Shown: piece by piece, positions 16,759 through 25,003 of the stretch | How positions within the stretch are numbered: the stretch's first letter is position 1 | Layout of the letters: every line of letters starts with the position of its first letter | Origin: a bacterium | Lineage (GTDB): Bacteria > Vulcanimicrobiota > Xenobia > Xenobiales > Xenobiaceae | Direction of reading: 5' to 3' | NCBI GenBank assembly: GCA_022839105.1 | Contig: JALHDH010000015.1 | Location: forward strand, 11,355-49,440 | DNA length: 38,086 nt | Notes under the pieces: model-generated | The model's database searches: none | What the model saw: the letters and a program-made list of their open reading frames with translations, nothing else | What the model was told of the DNA's origin: nothing | Program-made: the position numbers and the translations under genes

Positions 16759-17616
16759 GTGCCCAGGACCTCCACCAGGGCCAGTCAGAGGGCATGTGCG
16801 CCTGGCCCCGTCTTGAAGTGGGCCGGCGGCAAGAGCCAGTTGCTGGCCCAATACGACCGCTGGTTCCCCCGTCGCTACGGCGCCTACTTCGAGCCCTTCG
16901 TGGGTGGCGCCGCCGTGTTCTTCCATCTTTTGCCCGATCCGGCCCGCCATCGGGTCCGCCTTTCGGACCTCAACCAGGACCTGATCGAGGTCTATCGGAC
17001 CCTGCAGACCGATCTGGAAGGCTTGATCCGGCGTCTGGCGGAGCACGCCGGGCAGCACTCGGAGGAGCACTTCTACCGGGTCCGCTCCTGGATTCCCGAG
17101 GATCTGGAATCGGTAGACCGGGCCGCTCGCACGATCTACCTGAACAAGACCTGCTACAACGGACTGTATCGGGTCAATTCTTCGGGGCAGTTCAACGTCC
17201 CCTTCGGCCGATACAAGAATCCCCCCATCCTGGCCGAGCCTCGACTGCGAGCGGCGGCGTGCGCCCTGGAAGGCGTGGAGCTGGCCGTGGAGGGGTTCGA
17301 GTCGGTCCTGGAAACCGCGCAGAAGGGGGATCTGGTCTACTTCGATCCCCCCTATCAGCCGCTGAGCGTCACCTCCAGCTTCACTGCCTATACGCGCTGG
17401 AGCTTCGGTGAGGCCGAGCAGGCCCGCCTGGCGGAGGTCTTTCGCGAACTGGCCTCGCGCCGGGTCAAGGTCCTCCTGTCCAACTCGGACAGCCCCCTGG
17501 TCCACGAGCTGTATCAGGGCTTTCCGATCCACCTCGTCCGGGCCAACCGCTTCATCAACTCCAAGGCCGATTCCAGGCAGGCCATCCGCGAGGTCCTGGT
17601 CTGCAGCTTCCGGTGA
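16759..17616 (+). CDS. Dam-like D12-class N6-adenine DNA methyltransferase
   Basis: This enzyme transfers methyl from S-adenosylmethionine to adenine in DNA. The D12 hallmarks are LKWAGGKSQLL (SAM-binding start), FEPFVGGAAVFFHL (motif I), TCYNGLYRVNSSGQFNVPFGRYKNP and DPPYQPLSVTSSFTAY (motif IV, DPPY at 196-199). The last two closely follow E. coli Dam and DpnM, so GATC is the likely target. The start is uncertain: GTG at 16759 gives 285 residues, TTG at 16813 gives 267; neither has an ideal ribosome site. The stop overlaps the GTG of the nuclease gene, which makes this a restriction-modification methylase rather than an orphan Dam. Confidence 0.92.
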   Translation: MPRTSTRASQRACAPGPVLKWAGGKSQLLAQYDRWFPRRYGAYFEPFVGGAAVFFHLLPDPARHRVRLSDLNQDLIEVYRTLQTDLEGLIRRLAEHAGQHSEEHFYRVRSWIPEDLESVDRAARTIYLNKTCYNGLYRVNSSGQFNVPFGRYKNPPILAEPRLRAAACALEGVELAVEGFESVLETAQKGDLVYFDPPYQPLSVTSSFTAYTRWSFGEAEQARLAEVFRELASRRVKVLLSNSDSPLVHELYQGFPIHLVRANRFINSKADSRQAIREVLVCSFR

Positions 17617-18887
17617 ACCTGGCCGAGGCCTGGGAGCTGTTGTTGGAGGATCGGCCCGAAGGCGTTCCGACCCGCCTGCTCGCCTCGGAGATCAAGTCGC
17701 GCACGGGCCTCGAGCCGCGGCTGATGGCCAAGTTCGACCATCTCCATCAGTTGCCCGAGGCCCTGCGCCGGCGCAACCTCTTCCTCCTGCCGGTCCGCAA
17801 CGGGGAGTATGCCCTGCTCCGGGGCCAGGGCTATCACGTCCTGGAACCCTGTCCGCCTCCGTGCGAGTTCCCCTCCCGGGCCGAGTTCAGCCTGCGAACC
17901 CTCGAGCAGGGCCTTTCGGAGTCCCAATACCTGGATCTGGCCTATCATTCGGGCCTGCTCTCGCACTTCACCGGCGTGGCCACGCTCTTCCCCACCATCC
18001 GGGGCCGCAAGAGGGCCCCTCGCTTCAGCTTCCGGGTGGCGGGGCAGCTTCTGGAGGTCGAAGGCGTCCAGGTCGAGGTCGATGCCGGCTACGAGGGGCC
18101 CCGGGAGGTCCTGATCCTGGAAGCCAAGATCGGCGAGCCGGCGGACTTCCACCTGCGCCAGCTCTACTATCCCTTCCGATTCTGGAGCCGGTTGACTCCC
18201 AAGCCGGTGCGCCCGATCTTCTTCACCTTCTCGCCCCAGGAAGGGGTGATCCGCCTCCGGGAGTATCTCTTCGATCCCCCCGACTGCTATCGCGCACCGC
18301 GACTTGTCCGGGCCGCGGCCTATCGCCTGTGCCCGCGACGGGGTCGCCTTCCCGTGCAGAAGGCCATGGCCGGTCAGGCCCTGGGAGTCCCCCAGGCCGA
18401 TGACCTCGAGAAGGTGGCCCGGCTTCCCTTCCTGGTCTCCGAGGGGCTCGACCAGCCGGCCCGGGTGGCCGAGGCCCTGGGATTCAGCCCCCGCCAGGGA
18501 GGCTACTATGCCGAGGCCTGCCAGATGCTGGGCCTGATCGGGATGGCCCAGGGGCGTCTGCACCTGACCGGGGCCGGGCGGGACTACGTCGAGATGGGAG
18601 TCGAGCCCCGCCACGAGTTCCTGGCACGCCTGGTCCTGGAGCTGCCGATCATGCGTCGGGCCCTGGTGGAACTTCTGCTCTCGCCTTCCCGGCGGCTCGA
18701 GCAGTCGGCACTCGAGGAGCTGGTGGCCCGCGAGTCGGCTCTGGCGGGCAGCACCGCGGCGCGCCGGGCGGGGACCCTGCGCAGGTGGTTCGCCTGGCTG
18801 GGCCGGGCCCTGGGAGTGGTCCGCGTGGGCAGGAACTCGATCCGGCTCCTGAGTCCGGCGGGTTCGGAGGAACTCCGGCTCTTCTGA
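17613..18887 (+). CDS. Probable type II restriction endonuclease with PD-(D/E)XK core and winged helix
   Basis: The 424-residue cytosolic protein is coupled to the adenine methyltransferase by a GTGA overlap. A PD-(D/E)XK nuclease core is visible: VEVDAGYEG (D157), then the strand EVLILEAKIG (E170-A-K172), followed by HLRQLYYPFRFWSRL, a Gln-containing helix usual in these folds. The N-terminal 100 residues and residues about 280-400 look like winged-helix DNA-binding modules (for example QPARVAEALGFSPRQGGYYAEAC). This layout resembles uncharacterised type II enzymes found beside D12 methylases, perhaps the DUF6996/DUF6997 group, but I cannot verify that. If the pair is cognate it should cut the site the methylase protects, probably GATC. 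Confidence 0.78.
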   Translation: MNLAEAWELLLEDRPEGVPTRLLASEIKSRTGLEPRLMAKFDHLHQLPEALRRRNLFLLPVRNGEYALLRGQGYHVLEPCPPPCEFPSRAEFSLRTLEQGLSESQYLDLAYHSGLLSHFTGVATLFPTIRGRKRAPRFSFRVAGQLLEVEGVQVEVDAGYEGPREVLILEAKIGEPADFHLRQLYYPFRFWSRLTPKPVRPIFFTFSPQEGVIRLREYLFDPPDCYRAPRLVRAAAYRLCPRRGRLPVQKAMAGQALGVPQADDLEKVARLPFLVSEGLDQPARVAEALGFSPRQGGYYAEACQMLGLIGMAQGRLHLTGAGRDYVEMGVEPRHEFLARLVLELPIMRRALVELLLSPSRRLEQSALEELVARESALAGSTAARRAGTLRRWFAWLGRALGVVRVGRNSIRLLSPAGSEELRLF

Positions 18888-18897
18888 GGCTTCCCCT

Positions 18898-18948
18898 CCC
18901 TGAAATCGGGAAGCCCGACCGCTTCGGCGGCCGGGCTTCCCGTCAGGG
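18898..18948. terminator. Bidirectional terminator with UUCG tetraloop
   Basis: A 15-base stem (18908-18922 with 18927-18941, one mismatch) closes on a C(TTCG)G tetraloop, an exceptionally stable RNA loop. It is flanked by an outer CCCTGA/TCAGGG pair (18898-18903, 18943-18948). It lies between the convergent nuclease and subtilase genes. No T-run is obvious. Confidence 0.8.
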
Positions 18949-18962
18949 TCGGGAGTCTCGGG

Positions 18963-20396
18963 TCAGGAGTGCTTGCGCACCTGCTCCAGGGCCTCCTGGG
19001 CGTCCACGAAGCCCTTGCCCTGCTCGTGGGCGGCGAACCCGGGCATCGGGTCGGCGGTGTTGCGCAGGATCTCCTTGAGGGTCCGCGGCTCCAAGTCCTT
19101 GGCCTGCTCCAGGCCAGCCACGATTCCGGCCACCAGCGGGGCGGCGAACGAGGTTCCGGGAGCGGCCACCAGGCCTTCCTCGGGGATGTAGACCGGGGGC
19201 AGCCCCGACTTGACCGCCTTGGCGATTTCCTCCGGGCTGCGCCGGAGGATGTCCCGCGGCAGGCCCAGGCCCTGGATCAGTTGGGGCTTGGCGCTCAACA
19301 GCGCCTTGAGCTGCTCGCCGCTCATGTTGCGCAGGGCCTGCACGGTCTTGCCGGTCTGCTCCATCTCCGAGCCGGGGACGCTCCAGGACACGATGAACTC
19401 GCCGGGAGCCATGATGTCCGGCTTGATCAGGCCATCATCCGTAGGCCCCCGAGAGGAGAAGTCGCTGACCTTCTGGCGGTCCAGGGTGGCGCCCACGGTC
19501 AGGGCCGAGGCGGAGTCCGCCGGAGAGCCCAGGGTCCGGATGTCGGGGCCGCTGTTGCCCCCCGCGGCGACGACGGTGATCCCGTGCCGGGTGGCCATCT
19601 CGACCGCCCGGTTGATCGGATCCTCCCGGTCCGGACGGCCGTCCGGACCGGCACCCAGGGACATGTTGATCACCTCGATGTCGTACTTCTCCTTGTTCTG
19701 GATGGCCCACTGCAGGCCCCGGATGATGTCGGAGGGGCGACCCTGGCCCTTCTCGTCCATCACCCGGACCGCCACGATCTTGGCGTCCGGGGCCGTGGCC
19801 AGGACATCTCCCACCACGTGGGTGCCGTGCCCCACCGGATCGATGGGTCTGGGCGAACCGTCGACCACGTCCTGCCAGGCCAGCAGGTTGAATTTCGGGT
19901 GGTCGAATCCCGAGTCCAGGACCGCTACCACCTGGCCCTTGCCGGTGATCCCCTGCTGGTGCAGGTGATCCGCCTTGGTCAGGGCCACCGGGTCCACGAG
20001 GGGCATCGAGAAGTCCGAGGAGTCCAGATCCATCTGGACCTTGGGCAGGCCCGGCCACAGGTCGCGCGGCCGGTTGTCGAAGACCAGGAAGCCTTCCTTT
20101 TCGAGCTTCTCGGCGGTCTTGGGATCCACCCTGGCGGTGACGCCGACCGTGTCGAGCTCCTCCTGGATCTCGACGCCCTTCTCGGCAAGCTGAGCGGGCA
20201 ACTGACGGGGATCCATGCTCTGGGTCAGGCCCCCCTCGCCCGGCGCGCGCATGATGATCACGTCCTGGGGTCCGTCCTGGCTTGCAGGAACCGACTTGAA
20301 CGGGCTCTCATCCTCGCCGCGCATCGCCGCGTTGATGCGGCTGAGCTGGGTGGGAGTGAAGTAGTGGCTGCTGGAGCCGCCGATCGGTGTGCTCAT
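18963..20396 (-). CDS. Subtilisin-like serine protease (S8) without signal peptide
   Basis: The predicted 477-residue protein has all S8 catalytic elements: Asp161 (VAVLDSGFDHP), His190 (GHGTHVVG), the oxyanion Asn281 (AAGGNSGP) and Ser416 (GTSFAAPLVAG). Residues about 44-108 (DVIIMRAP to EGFLVFDN) look like an I9-type propeptide/chaperone domain, but no export signal precedes them: the N-terminus is polar (MSTPIGGSSSHYF). A helical insert of roughly 65 residues (about 342-408) interrupts the catalytic domain just before the active serine. The ATG at 20396 has GGAGG eight bases upstream. Its role could be intracellular, or export by a signal-less route; neither is shown. Confidence 0.93.
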   Translation of the reverse strand: MSTPIGGSSSHYFTPTQLSRINAAMRGEDESPFKSVPASQDGPQDVIIMRAPGEGGLTQSMDPRQLPAQLAEKGVEIQEELDTVGVTARVDPKTAEKLEKEGFLVFDNRPRDLWPGLPKVQMDLDSSDFSMPLVDPVALTKADHLHQQGITGKGQVVAVLDSGFDHPKFNLLAWQDVVDGSPRPIDPVGHGTHVVGDVLATAPDAKIVAVRVMDEKGQGRPSDIIRGLQWAIQNKEKYDIEVINMSLGAGPDGRPDREDPINRAVEMATRHGITVVAAGGNSGPDIRTLGSPADSASALTVGATLDRQKVSDFSSRGPTDDGLIKPDIMAPGEFIVSWSVPGSEMEQTGKTVQALRNMSGEQLKALLSAKPQLIQGLGLPRDILRRSPEEIAKAVKSGLPPVYIPEEGLVAAPGTSFAAPLVAGIVAGLEQAKDLEPRTLKEILRNTADPMPGFAAHEQGKGFVDAQEALEQVRKHS

Positions 20397-20420
20397 GGGT
20401 CTGCCTCCCGGGATGGGTCC

Positions 20421-20436
20421 GGAGCCTTCCGGCTCC
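20421..20436. repeat. Short inverted repeat in the subtilase leader
   Basis: GGAGCC and GGCTCC form a perfect 6-bp stem with a 4-base loop, 25 to 40 bases upstream of the subtilase ATG. It could be a leader hairpin or part of the terminator of the upstream antiporter gene. Confidence 0.35.
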
Positions 20437-20452
20437 AATCTCCATCATGATT

Positions 20453-20466
20453 CCCCGAAGCCGGGG
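20453..20466 (-). terminator. Possible weak terminator after the antiporter gene
   Basis: CCCCG and CGGGG form a 5-bp stem with a 4-base loop, 46 bases beyond the antiporter stop on the minus strand. The stem is short and there is no T-run. Confidence 0.3.
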
Positions 20467-20511
20467 CTGTGTTGCACGGATGTGAAGTTTGTGCAGTCGC
20501 GGGCCGACTCC

Positions 20512-22212
20512 TCAAGACTCGGATTCGCCCTGGGCGCTGCGGAGCAGGGCCCGCATCTCCAATGGGGTGGCGCAGGCCAGAAGTGCCCGACGCAGCCTGG
20601 GGGCCAGGAAGGTGCGCGCCAGGTCGGCCAGGACCTCGAGCTGCTCGTCCTCCTTTTCGAGCGGCGTGATGACCACCACCACGGCGCGAACCGGCTCGGT
20701 CGCCCCGGCGCCCTTGAAGCCCTCCCGACACAGGGCCACGCCGATCAGCGGCGCGGCGATCCCGGGAAGCCGGCCGTGGGCCAGGCGGACTCCGGGGGCC
20801 AGCTCGTCGCCGGTCAGCCTCTGACGCCGGTGGATCGATTCCAGGAGGACCTCGGGGGGGGAGCCCAACGCGGTGCTCAGCCCGCCGGCCACCGCGGCGA
20901 TGGCCTGGGTCTGGTCGAGGTCGGAACCCAGGACGAAGAACCCGCGATCCCGGAGGAATCGGGCGAAACGGGCCGGCTGGCGCCGGGCCAGCATCCTCTC
21001 CATCAAGGGGCCGCTCAGCATCGAGGTCACCAGGGCCATCACCACCAGGGCCACCAGCATCCGGTCGTCGATCAGGCCGGCCTCGCGGGCCAGCAGGCCC
21101 AGGATGATCTCCATGGCGCCCCGGGCGTTCATCCCGAATCCCAGGGCCCAGGCCTGGCGGCTCGGCATTCCGGCCAGCAGGGCGCTACCCCCGCAGCCCA
21201 GGACCTTGCCGAGGCAGGCGATGGCCAGCACGACCAGACACAGGACGGGGTCGAAGGCCTCGACGAAGTTGACCCGCAGTCCGATGCTGGCGAAGAAGAG
21301 CGGTGCGAAGAGCGCGGCCACGAAGTGGTGCAGGATCAGCCGCGTCCGCTCCTGCAGGTGCCTGGAGTCCCCCAGGGCCACCCCCACCAGGAAGGCTCCG
21401 AAGATCGCGTGGACGCCGATCCACTCGGCGAAGGCGCCACAGAGCAGGGCCAGCGAGACGCAGAGCGCCAGCACCCCGGCGGGCCAGGCGGCCTGGGCCT
21501 GGACCCGGACCAGGACCTGGTCGAGCAAGGTCCGGCCGACCGTCAGCATCCCCAACGCGAAGACCAGGGTGGCCGTCACGGTGGTCCGGATGTCGAAGCT
21601 GCCCTCGTCGAGGTGTCGCCCCGGGATCAGTCCCAGGACCAGGGCGAAGAGCAGCCAGCCGATGAAGTCGTTGACGATGGCTGCGGCCAGGATGATCATG
21701 CCCAGGTCGGTCCGGAACAGGTGCAGGTCCATCAGGATCTTGGCGATCACCGGCAGGGCCGAGATCGAGAGCGCCGTGGCCAGGAACAGGGCATACAGGA
21801 AGGTGCCGGTCTCGGGGGGCTTGCCCAGGAGCGCCGGGGCGGCGTAGACCCCGGCGAAGCCCAGGGCGAAGGGGAAGAACATCCCGGCCGCGCTGACCAC
21901 CGTGGCCATCCGGCCCTGGCGCTTGATCCGGGACAGGTCGACCTCCAGGCCCGCCACCAGCAGGAAGAGGACCACCGCCACCTGGGTCATCCCCTGCAGG
22001 CCGAAGGCCACCGGACCGGTTTCGGGGAAGAGGCCGGCCGTGGCTTCCGGCCACAGGCTTCCCAGGATGGTGGGCCCCAACAGGACCCCCGCCAGGATCT
22101 CGCCCAGCACGGCCGGCTGGCGCAGCGCCGAGGCCAGCTCGCCCAGGGCCCGGGCGATTCCAACCAGGAGGCCCAGCGCCAGGAGGAGGCTGACCAGGTC
22201 GGAGTGGCTCAT
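20512..22212 (-). CDS. CPA2-family cation/proton antiporter fused to a PTS EIIA-like domain
   Basis: The 566-residue protein is predicted to exchange Na+ or K+ for protons across the inner membrane. Residues 1-410 form a helix-rich Na_H_exchanger domain with the antiporter core motifs LRQPAVLGEILAGVLLGP, LFLLVAGLEVDL, an ND pair at 181-182 (IVNDFIGW) and FFASIGLRVNF. Residues about 430-545 resemble the EIIA-2 (PtsN-type) phosphotransferase domain, including LAPGVRLAHGRLPG where His479 aligns with the phospho-accepting histidine. The ATG overlaps the stop of the upstream Usp gene (ATGA). The fusion suggests control of ion exchange by a phosphotransfer or metabolite signal; that is inference. 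Confidence 0.9.
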   Translation of the reverse strand: MSHSDLVSLLLALGLLVGIARALGELASALRQPAVLGEILAGVLLGPTILGSLWPEATAGLFPETGPVAFGLQGMTQVAVVLFLLVAGLEVDLSRIKRQGRMATVVSAAGMFFPFALGFAGVYAAPALLGKPPETGTFLYALFLATALSISALPVIAKILMDLHLFRTDLGMIILAAAIVNDFIGWLLFALVLGLIPGRHLDEGSFDIRTTVTATLVFALGMLTVGRTLLDQVLVRVQAQAAWPAGVLALCVSLALLCGAFAEWIGVHAIFGAFLVGVALGDSRHLQERTRLILHHFVAALFAPLFFASIGLRVNFVEAFDPVLCLVVLAIACLGKVLGCGGSALLAGMPSRQAWALGFGMNARGAMEIILGLLAREAGLIDDRMLVALVVMALVTSMLSGPLMERMLARRQPARFARFLRDRGFFVLGSDLDQTQAIAAVAGGLSTALGSPPEVLLESIHRRQRLTGDELAPGVRLAHGRLPGIAAPLIGVALCREGFKGAGATEPVRAVVVVITPLEKEDEQLEVLADLARTFLAPRLRRALLACATPLEMRALLRSAQGESES

Positions 22213-23057
22213 GGAGTCCGCCCTGGCCGCCAGGCCAGGAGGGCGCAGGGAAGGGTCTGCAGGGTCAGGTCGGTGCCGTGGGGGAAGAGGCGCTCGAGGA
22301 GCGAGGACTGCTCGCGCTGGGGGGCCGGGACCACCAGGAGGTCGGCGGAGTTCTCGTGCGAGAACTGGATGGCCTCCAGCCCTTCCCTTCCCGCCAGGCT
22401 CTCCACCCGGGCGGGGATCTCGCCGGGATCGCAGCTCTCCAGCAGGTTGGCCAGGCGATGGCGGGCCACCAGGACGCTGACGCGGCGCTCGTCCTCGGTC
22501 TGCTCCAGGTCGGCCCCCTCCTCCAGGGCCAGGTTCAGGGCCGGCAACTCGAATTCCTGGACCACGTGCAGGACCTCCACGTCCTCGACGCGGGCCAGAT
22601 CCAGGACCGAGCGCAGCATCTCGTGGGAAGGCGTCTCCGGGTCCAGGGCGACCACGATCCGCCGGAAGGGCTCGGGGGAAGGACGCGGCGAGGGCAGGAG
22701 CAGCGTCGAGCAGGGGGCGGTGCGCGCCACCCGACGGGCCACCGAGCGGATCAGGGGGGCCAGGGGACCCTCCTGTTCCAGGGCTCCCAGGACCACCAGC
22801 TCGCAGTCCCGGGCTTCCTCGGCCACGACCTCCTCGATGCGGCCCGAGCGGAAGACGACCTCGCCCGGCTCCCCGCCCAGGGCTTCGGTCAGCATGGATT
22901 CCAGCCGGCTCTGGGAAGCGGGGGTCTTCTCGCCGACGTGCAGGAAGCGGATCCGCATCCCCAGGGACCGGGAAAGCCTGGAGGCCTCCCGGGCCACGGA
23001 CTCGGCCGTGGGGGAGAGGGCGACCAGGGCCAGCATCTGGCCGGCCGGCCGGCTCAT
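22209..23057 (-). CDS. Tandem UspA-like stress protein coupled to the antiporter
   Basis: The predicted 282-residue protein has two Usp-like halves (about 8-125 and 135-280). The first half has VVLGALEQEGPLAPLIRSVARRV, and the second starts RRIVVALDPETPSHEM and ends with LLVVPAPQREQSSLLERLFPHGTDL. The glycine-rich ATP loop is degenerate in both halves, so it may not bind ATP in the UspA manner. UspA domains are often attached to, or encoded beside, CPA antiporters; the ATGA overlap with the antiporter fits a regulatory partner. The ATG at 23057 is chosen with AGGAG ten bases upstream; an in-frame ATG at residue 8 is an alternative. Confidence 0.82.
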   Translation of the reverse strand: MSRPAGQMLALVALSPTAESVAREASRLSRSLGMRIRFLHVGEKTPASQSRLESMLTEALGGEPGEVVFRSGRIEEVVAEEARDCELVVLGALEQEGPLAPLIRSVARRVARTAPCSTLLLPSPRPSPEPFRRIVVALDPETPSHEMLRSVLDLARVEDVEVLHVVQEFELPALNLALEEGADLEQTEDERRVSVLVARHRLANLLESCDPGEIPARVESLAGREGLEAIQFSHENSADLLVVPAPQREQSSLLERLFPHGTDLTLQTLPCALLAWRPGRTP

Positions 23058-23161
23058 CCTTCCAGGACTCCTGGGGCAGCTTGTGTGGGCATGCAGACCT
23101 CCCGGAGGGTTGCCGGTCCTCGCCGGACCGGTTCGGAAACCGCGGAGCAGGCGCATTTCCT

Positions 23162-23179
23162 GAATCCCGGCAGGGATTC
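23162..23179 (-). terminator. Hairpin after the zincin gene
   Basis: GAATCCC and GGGATTC form a perfect 7-bp stem with a 4-base loop (GGCA), 12 bases beyond the stop of the minus-strand gene at 23191. No T-run is present. Confidence 0.5.
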
Positions 23180-23190
23180 CTGCGAGGGGT

Positions 23191-24219
23191 TCAGGGGGCC
23201 GAGAGGGCCCTGTCGACTTCTTGGAGATCCCGCCGAGTCCGAATCCCGGTCAGGATGGCCTCGAACTCGGCGCGGAACAGGACCCTTCCCTGCCCGCCCG
23301 CCAGGAGGGCGCCGTCCTGGAAGCGGACCTGGATCCCCGCACGAGCCAGGGTGCCCAGCAGGCCGGGCAGATCCCGATACCAGGCCTGACACAGCGAGCC
23401 GTAGGCCTGATCGATCTCCCGGAAGGCCTGGCGCAGGTCGGCTCGCGCGACCAGCTCTCCGAAGAGCGGGGGGCGATTCCGACGGACGAAGGCCATCCAG
23501 GCCAGGATATAGCCACGGAACTCGGGCCAGGCGACCACCGTGGCGTCGGCATCGGCCAGGCGACCCACCCAGTCCGCGGCGGTTCCCGAGGGGCGACGGG
23601 CCAGCTCCCGCACCAGGTCCACGCCTGCGCGCGTCCCGGCGTGGTAGGCTGCAAGCTCGTCGAGAAGGCCGAAGAAACCGAATTTCTGGGTCGCCAGATG
23701 GGGATCCGGCGAGGCGATATAGGTCCCGAAGCGCTGGGTCTCCTTCAGGAAGGCCGGGAAGGATTCGGCGGCCTCACGGGCGGGGAGGGTCGGCCTGCCG
23801 CGGAGGGTCAGGACCCGTCCTGGTGCCACCACGAGCCCGACGCTGCCGGGGTGGGCCAGCGACTCGAAGTCGTTCCGGGCGGCCAGGACCCGGGTCAGGT
23901 AGTGGCAGGATTCGTGGACCATGATCGAGGCCGCCGAGACCAGCCGGCTCCGGGGGCGATTGCGGACGAAGGCCCCGGCATCCCAGGTCCCGAAGCGGAT
24001 TTCGCCTGTGGATTGGGCGATGGGGCCCCGGGGGGTCAGGGCCTGTTCCATGACCCAGGCTCCCAGGGGGCTGGCCCCCCGGAGATGGGTCAGGACCTCG
24101 TCCAGCGACAGGTTGGCCTCGCCGGCCCTGGCCGGCATCACCAGCGAGAGGCCCAGGGCTCCCATGGCCCCCAGCAGGCTCCGTCGGGTCCACGGACCCG
24201 ATGCATTCCGAACCGGCAA
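23191..24219 (-). CDS. Tat-exported putative zinc metalloprotease (HExxH protein)
   Basis: The predicted 342-residue protein starts at a TTG (24219) with AGGAGG seven bases upstream. It begins with a twin-arginine signal (TRRSLLG at 11-17, hydrophobic core, cleavage near ARA-GEA). The mature part contains HESCH at 102-106 (SIMVHESCHYLTRV), the zinc motif of zincins, and LLDELAAYHAG at about 185-195, where Glu188 could be the third ligand as in gluzincins. I recognise no named family. A substrate-free or structural role cannot be excluded. It diverges from the channel gene with 71 bases between the chosen starts. Confidence 0.75.
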   Translation of the reverse strand: MPVRNASGPWTRRSLLGAMGALGLSLVMPARAGEANLSLDEVLTHLRGASPLGAWVMEQALTPRGPIAQSTGEIRFGTWDAGAFVRNRPRSRLVSAASIMVHESCHYLTRVLAARNDFESLAHPGSVGLVVAPGRVLTLRGRPTLPAREAAESFPAFLKETQRFGTYIASPDPHLATQKFGFFGLLDELAAYHAGTRAGVDLVRELARRPSGTAADWVGRLADADATVVAWPEFRGYILAWMAFVRRNRPPLFGELVARADLRQAFREIDQAYGSLCQAWYRDLPGLLGTLARAGIQVRFQDGALLAGGQGRVLFRAEFEAILTGIRTRRDLQEVDRALSAP

Positions 24220-24290
24220 CGGCGCACCTCCTCCCGGTCGGATTCCCCCCGCCGGGTCCCGGCTCCTGTGCTCGCCCCAGGTCTCGAGGG

Positions 24291-24983
24291 ATGCCGTCCT
24301 GGGAGGCGAAGCCTCCTGTTGAAGTGGCATCCTTCGAGAACGGCAACCGTGGAGACCAGACCCAACGCGCCTATGGGGCCGCGCTCTTCTTCCTGTTGAC
24401 CGCGGTGGTCGTCTCGATCACCTTCGGGACGGTCCGCCCCTGGTCCACCCTGGCGGGAGGCCTTCAGGGCCTGGCCTTGCTCGTCACCCTGCAGGTCTCG
24501 GGGGTCCGTCGTCTGGTCCTCACGCAGATGATGGCCCTGATCCTGGTGGCCGGCTTGCTGGCCACCCAGGTGGCCTGGGCCGAGCATCCGATCGCCTTCA
24601 TGGCCGTCCCCCTGCTCTGGGCCCTGGTCGTGCTGGGGACGATCGGGGCCATCGGGCGCCATCTGGCCAGCTTCCCCCAGATCAACATGCAGTCGATCCT
24701 GGGCCTGCTGGCCATCTACGTCTTGTTGGGGCTCCTCTTCTCCTGGCTCTTCATGCTGACCACCAACCTGGGATGCCCCTTCTTCGCCAACGGATCCCAG
24801 GATCTCGGGTCCTATGTGTATTTCAGCTACGTGAACCTGGCCACGGTGGGCTTCGGCGATCTGACCCCGCAGCCCGGAGCGCCTCGGGCCCTGGCCGTGG
24901 CGCAGGCCATCCTGGGCCAGCTCTACCTGGTCTCGGTGGTGGCCATCGCCGTCAGCCGCCTGGGAGGGGCCCGGCAGGGCTGA
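24291..24983 (+). CDS. Six-helix potassium-channel-like protein
   Basis: The 230-residue membrane protein has about four hydrophobic helices, then the two-helix pore module of the bacterial ion-channel family (Ion_trans_2). The pore loop reads YFSYVNLATVGFGDLTP with the K+ filter variant TVGFGD at 185-190, and the last helix is QAILGQLYLVSVVAIAVS. A Phe at the usual Tyr position is found in some K+ channels. The S4-like segment lacks an arginine ladder, so voltage gating is unlikely. ATG 24291 (weak ribosome site) gives 230 residues; GTG 24324 gives 219. A perfect GGAGGC/GCCTCC hairpin at 24302-24316 lies between the two candidate starts. Confidence 0.85.
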   Translation: MPSWEAKPPVEVASFENGNRGDQTQRAYGAALFFLLTAVVVSITFGTVRPWSTLAGGLQGLALLVTLQVSGVRRLVLTQMMALILVAGLLATQVAWAEHPIAFMAVPLLWALVVLGTIGAIGRHLASFPQINMQSILGLLAIYVLLGLLFSWLFMLTTNLGCPFFANGSQDLGSYVYFSYVNLATVGFGDLTPQPGAPRALAVAQAILGQLYLVSVVAIAVSRLGGARQG

Positions 24984-25003
24984 ACTCCTGCCCGGCAGTT
25001 CAG
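24980..25003. terminator. Convergent hairpin containing both stop codons
   Basis: CTGAACT (24980-24986) and AGTTCAG (24997-25003) form a perfect 7-bp stem around ten bases. The channel stop lies in the left arm and the stop of the FHA-T2SF gene in the right arm. An alternative fold pairs CCGGCAGG (24971-24978) with 24987-24995 with one bulge. Confidence 0.55.

Noticed and set aside
23062..23074. Palindrome CCAGGACTCCTGG upstream of the Usp gene as an operator
   Set aside because: Short, close to the start codon, and no second copy or known regulator site was seen; it may be chance in GC-rich DNA.
20389..23163. Very long plus-strand open frame over the antiporter/Usp region
   Set aside because: It is antisense to well-supported genes, and its composition (Gln, Gly, His, Arg-rich) is typical of shadow frames in GC-rich DNA.
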